From: Chitinophagaceae bacterium | GTDB lineage: Bacteria > Bacteroidota > Bacteroidia > Chitinophagales > Chitinophagaceae | Assembly: GCA_016720565.1 (NCBI GenBank) | Contig: JADKKJ010000011.1 | Span: forward strand, 682,001 to 746,000 | Direction: 5' to 3' | DNA: 64,000 nucleotides | Shown: positions 61,274 to 64,000 of the stretch, one piece after another | Layout: each line of letters opens with the position of its first letter | Numbering within the stretch: position 1 is the stretch's first letter | Notes under the pieces: model-generated | Told to the model about the DNA's origin: nothing | What the model saw: only the letters and a program-made list of their open reading frames with translations | The model's database searches: none | Translations under genes and position numbers: made by a program

Positions 61274-62938
61274 ATGAATATGCGATTTTGTTTTACCCTT
61301 ATGGCCATTCTGGCGCTGGTACTGAATGTAAGCGCCCAACGAAACAGGAACCAGGTCAATTTAACGATTGTTGGAAATAAGGACCTCCGCCTGATGGTGG
61401 ATGGTCGCGATCAGCTATTGGCCAATACGGTGGTCACAGGAAACAGTAGTTCCGGAAACCTGGAAAGAATAAATAACGGTCAGCATACGCTACAGGTCTC
61501 CCGCACTAATCTCAATACCAATCGTATTGAGCAGGTCAGTACCAGTTTTGTGATCCGCAGGGGTTATGATCTGGATATTACTGTTACGGGTAATGGCTGT
61601 ATAGAAATGATAGAATCAAGGGGGGGGAGTGATTTCAATGATAACCCCGCCATGAGCACCATTAATTTCAACAACCTGTTACGTTCGGTAAGGGCACAGC
61701 GCACACCCCAGCAAAGAAATTCTTACGTGGCAAATTCGTTTAACAACAGCGATTATTCTTTTACCGTAAACCAGGTGGACCAGTTAATGCAATTGGTCGA
61801 TGGAGAATCTAACAGGCTTCCATTGGTAAAACAGGCATATAGAAATATTATTGACCGCGAAAATTATTACCTGCTTTATTATATGTTCAATACTTCCAGT
61901 AAGAATGAACTCTATGATTATGTTGACAATTACGAGACGCGCGGTGGTGGTGGATATGGTGGTAATGGAGGCGGCGGTTATGGCGATGGTGGTGGAAGAA
62001 GGGAAATGAGTGAGCAGGAATTCACCACACTTTTAAATGATATCAAGCAGCAATGGCCTCCAAGTACCCAGGAAAATTCAATTACCGATGCCTTTAATAA
62101 TACCTCTAAATATTATTCTGTAGGACAGGTAGTTCAACTTATTCAGCTGATCAATTCGGACAACAGCCGGCTTCGCCTGGCAAAATTATCTTATCGCGGA
62201 ATTGTAGATCGCAATAACTTCTACCAGGTAGTTGACCTGCTGACCTTCCAGTCAAACAAAGACCAGCTGAACAGCTATGTAAGCAATTATAAAGATGATG
62301 TGAATAGTGACAACAATTATAACTATGCCATGTCGGAATCCGATTATAATCGTCTTTATGAAACGGTAAAATCACAATGGCCTCCTACCACTCAGGTAAA
62401 TACAGTTAAGGCGGCATTCAATAACCTGAATTATTTCTTTACGGCTGCGCAGGTAAGTAAAATGCTTCGCCTGTTTAGTTTTGAAGGCGATAAACTGGAC
62501 CTGGCCAAGGCTGGATACAGGGGTATCGTCGACAGAAATAATATAAACCAGGTATATGATGTGTTTAGTTTTCAAACCAGCAAGGATCAGCTGGGAAGTT
62601 TTATCCGCAGCTATAAAGACAATACAACCGGAGGAAGAACGCCGGTTTCTGATAGCAAATTCAACGAGATCAGGCAGAGTATACAATCAAAGATCTTCCC
62701 TGGCGAAAAAATGTCAGCCCTTCAGGATCTGTTTAATGATAACCGCTATTATTTTACCAGTGCCCAGGCTAAAACACTTATAGAAATGGTTTCTCAGGAG
62801 TCTAACAGGTTAATGCTGGCGAAACAGGTTTACCGAAATATCACTGATCGAAACAATTACAGGGTTGTATCTGATCTTTTGTTCAGTCAGAACAGCCGGG
62901 ATCAGCTGGCAGAGTATATAAGGAATTACAGGGACTAA
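61274..62938 (+). CDS. Exported protein with four DUF4476 repeats
   Basis: 554 residues with a signal peptide (about 1-21, AILALVLNVSAQ). After a beta-rich N-terminal domain (about 25-125), four helical DUF4476 repeats of roughly 90-95 residues begin near 135, 243, 352 and 459. Each has a FxxLLxxI-type start, the F/Y-FT-xxQV segment and closing LAKxxYRxIxDRxN then a hydrophobic helix and DQLxxYxxxY. A glycine-tyrosine-rich linker (about 222-240) separates repeats 1 and 2. DUF4476 proteins are Bacteroidota envelope proteins of unknown function. Confidence 0.88.
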   Translation: MNMRFCFTLMAILALVLNVSAQRNRNQVNLTIVGNKDLRLMVDGRDQLLANTVVTGNSSSGNLERINNGQHTLQVSRTNLNTNRIEQVSTSFVIRRGYDLDITVTGNGCIEMIESRGGSDFNDNPAMSTINFNNLLRSVRAQRTPQQRNSYVANSFNNSDYSFTVNQVDQLMQLVDGESNRLPLVKQAYRNIIDRENYYLLYYMFNTSSKNELYDYVDNYETRGGGGYGGNGGGGYGDGGGRREMSEQEFTTLLNDIKQQWPPSTQENSITDAFNNTSKYYSVGQVVQLIQLINSDNSRLRLAKLSYRGIVDRNNFYQVVDLLTFQSNKDQLNSYVSNYKDDVNSDNNYNYAMSESDYNRLYETVKSQWPPTTQVNTVKAAFNNLNYFFTAAQVSKMLRLFSFEGDKLDLAKAGYRGIVDRNNINQVYDVFSFQTSKDQLGSFIRSYKDNTTGGRTPVSDSKFNEIRQSIQSKIFPGEKMSALQDLFNDNRYYFTSAQAKTLIEMVSQESNRLMLAKQVYRNITDRNNYRVVSDLLFSQNSRDQLAEYIRNYRD

Positions 62939-62943
62939 GGAAC

Positions 62944-63074
62944 AGCTTTTAGCTCTTAGCCTCAAGCTGCAAGCCTATCAGGCATTCAAGTTTAAGTCTG
63001 TTGTTAAATGGACAAACTCTCGATGATTAACTGATCTGGCTAGCTCCTAGAGGCTAGAAGCTATCTGCTATATT
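62944..63074. repeat. BIME-like element III (inverted heptad repeats)
   Basis: Left part 62944-62980 (AGCTTTTAGCTCTTAGCCTC and AAGCTGCAAGCC) and right part 63036-63074 (TGGCTAGCTCCTAGAGGCTA then GAAGCTATCTGC) mirror each other across a 55-base spacer. Confidence 0.65.
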
Positions 63075-63101
63075 CGTATCTTCCTTCATAAACCCAATAA
63101 A

Positions 63102-64000
63102 ATGTCCATCCATCGCCGCACCTTCCTGCAGATCTCTGCCGCACTTACCACCAGCAGTTTACTTACCGGTATTAGTTCTGTTGGACAAAATAAACCAGGA
63201 CTAAGTTCTGTGTCACGAAACGTTCCTGCCATTGGAACAGAGGAAAGAAAGGCAAGGATCGCAAAGGCACAGCAATTAATGGTGGCGCAGAATATTGAAG
63301 CGCTGATCCTGGATGCAGGTACCACCAACCTCGACTATTTCACCGGTATCAGCTGGTGGGCCAGCGAAAGACCCATGGTGGCTATCATTCCCAAAAAAGG
63401 AGAAGTAAGATATGTATGTCCAGCCTTTGAAGAATCCCGGTTCAGGGAATTGATAAAGCTTGGCAAAGAGGTCTATGTGTGGCAGGAAGATGAAAGTCCT
63501 TACAAACAGATCGTACGATCAATACAGGATGCAGGAAGTCGTTCGGGTTCCATCGCATTTGATGAGCGGCTTCGTTATTTTATTGCTGATGGAGTGAAAA
63601 AAGAAGCCACAGGTTTCAATATGGTAAGCGGAACACCCATTACCATGGCCTGCCGAATGATCAAAACAAAAGCGGAGCTGGCATTGATGCAAAAAGCCAA
63701 TGATATCACGGTTGCCTCCATCACGGAGGGTATTCGTGGATTACATGAAGGCATGACACCCGGAGATATCAATGCGATTATTTCCCGCACTACAGCTCAG
63801 CTGGGTGGTTCGGGAGGTGGCGGATTGATCCTGATAGCGGAAGCTTCGGCTTATCCGCATGGAACCACTACACCTAAGATCCTTAAGAAAGGAGATATTG
63901 TATTAATGGATTGCGGTTGCGAAGTGGAAGGCTATAGTGCAGATATCACAAGGACCATCGTATTCGGCGCGGCGCCTACAAAAAGGCAGAACGAGATCTG
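63102..64000 (+). CDS. M24 family Xaa-Pro peptidase, exported (3' end outside window)
   Basis: The first about 299 residues, starting with a twin-arginine-type leader (SIHRRTFLQISAALTTSS). The creatinase N-terminal domain (about 45-165) is followed by the M24 fold with IAEASAYPHGT, DIVLMDCGCEVEGYSADITRT; the two Asp residues of the latter are the first metal ligands. Remaining ligands lie past the right edge. Xaa-Pro aminopeptidase or prolidase activity is expected in the periplasm. Confidence 0.9.
   Translation, partial: MSIHRRTFLQISAALTTSSLLTGISSVGQNKPGLSSVSRNVPAIGTEERKARIAKAQQLMVAQNIEALILDAGTTNLDYFTGISWWASERPMVAIIPKKGEVRYVCPAFEESRFRELIKLGKEVYVWQEDESPYKQIVRSIQDAGSRSGSIAFDERLRYFIADGVKKEATGFNMVSGTPITMACRMIKTKAELALMQKANDITVASITEGIRGLHEGMTPGDINAIISRTTAQLGGSGGGGLILIAEASAYPHGTTTPKILKKGDIVLMDCGCEVEGYSADITRTIVFGAAPTKRQNEI

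Overview
This 64 kb window is chromosomal DNA of a Bacteroidota bacterium, most probably family Chitinophagaceae. The evidence is a GLPGLI-family protein beside an outer-membrane beta-barrel receptor, a second TonB-dependent receptor with a carboxypeptidase-like N-terminal domain, a type IX secretion C-terminal domain, a Bacteroidota-type rhodopsin/Blh pair, -7 promoter boxes of the TAnnTTTG type and very few Shine-Dalgarno sequences. The only RNA gene I found is tRNA-Phe(GAA). I saw no CRISPR array, rRNA, transposase or integrase.

Layout. 0-3 kb: truncated gcvT and a PadR-PspC envelope-stress operon. 3-12 kb: DUF3089 lipoprotein, universal stress protein, and a divergent pair of exported clan CD proteins (TPR-CHAT and WD40-caspase). 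11.8-14.6 kb: Crp/Fnr regulator followed by a sulfide-oxidation operon (SQR-like, TusE-like, DsrE-like). 14.7-23.5 kb: CAP protein, HPt protein, GLPGLI plus outer-membrane receptor divergent from a two-component system, phospholipase C-like protein and a caspase-like gene fragment. 23.5-30.3 kb: TonB receptor, HExxH protein, glycine-rich T9SS cargo. 30.4-38.2 kb: a segment bounded by a ~92 bp direct repeat that ends in tRNA-Phe, carrying a lipoprotein, a large HExxH/propeller/barrel protein, OmpA and FecR-like proteins and three copies of a 16 bp repeat. 38.4-43.2 kb: MtfA peptidase and a light-related block (fasciclin, Blh carotene dioxygenase, proteorhodopsin, DUF2071, TIGR03643 and DUF2256 proteins). 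43.4-50.2 kb: DUF4397, DUF4189 and WD40-like exported proteins, a CoA-disulfide reductase-rhodanese fusion divergent from a kelch-like protein, and DUF3127. 50.3-56.2 kb: two M1 peptidases and a DPP-IV-like S9 peptidase. 56.3-64 kb: TIM-barrel protein, a TsdA-SoxB-like thiosulfate pair, a four-repeat DUF4476 protein and a truncated M24 peptidase.

The strongest theme is inorganic sulfur oxidation spread over three loci: SQR-TusE-DsrE at 12.5-14.6 kb, CoA-disulfide reductase-rhodanese at 46.5-48.2 kb, and TsdA-SoxB at 58.3-61.1 kb. The first two share an identical 14 bp palindrome, GTGACAATAGTCAC, in their promoters. The Crp/Fnr protein next to SQR has a Crp-type recognition helix that fits this core, so a small sulfide-responsive regulon is predicted. 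Together with a proton-pumping rhodopsin and its retinal-forming enzyme, the window suggests a heterotroph that supplements its energy from light and reduced sulfur.

A second theme is small intergenic repeats: three BIME-like elements built from paired inverted AGCTANN-type heptads (49.7, 56.3 and 63.0 kb), the 16 bp family in the 30-38 kb segment, and CTCAACC-type low-complexity patches.
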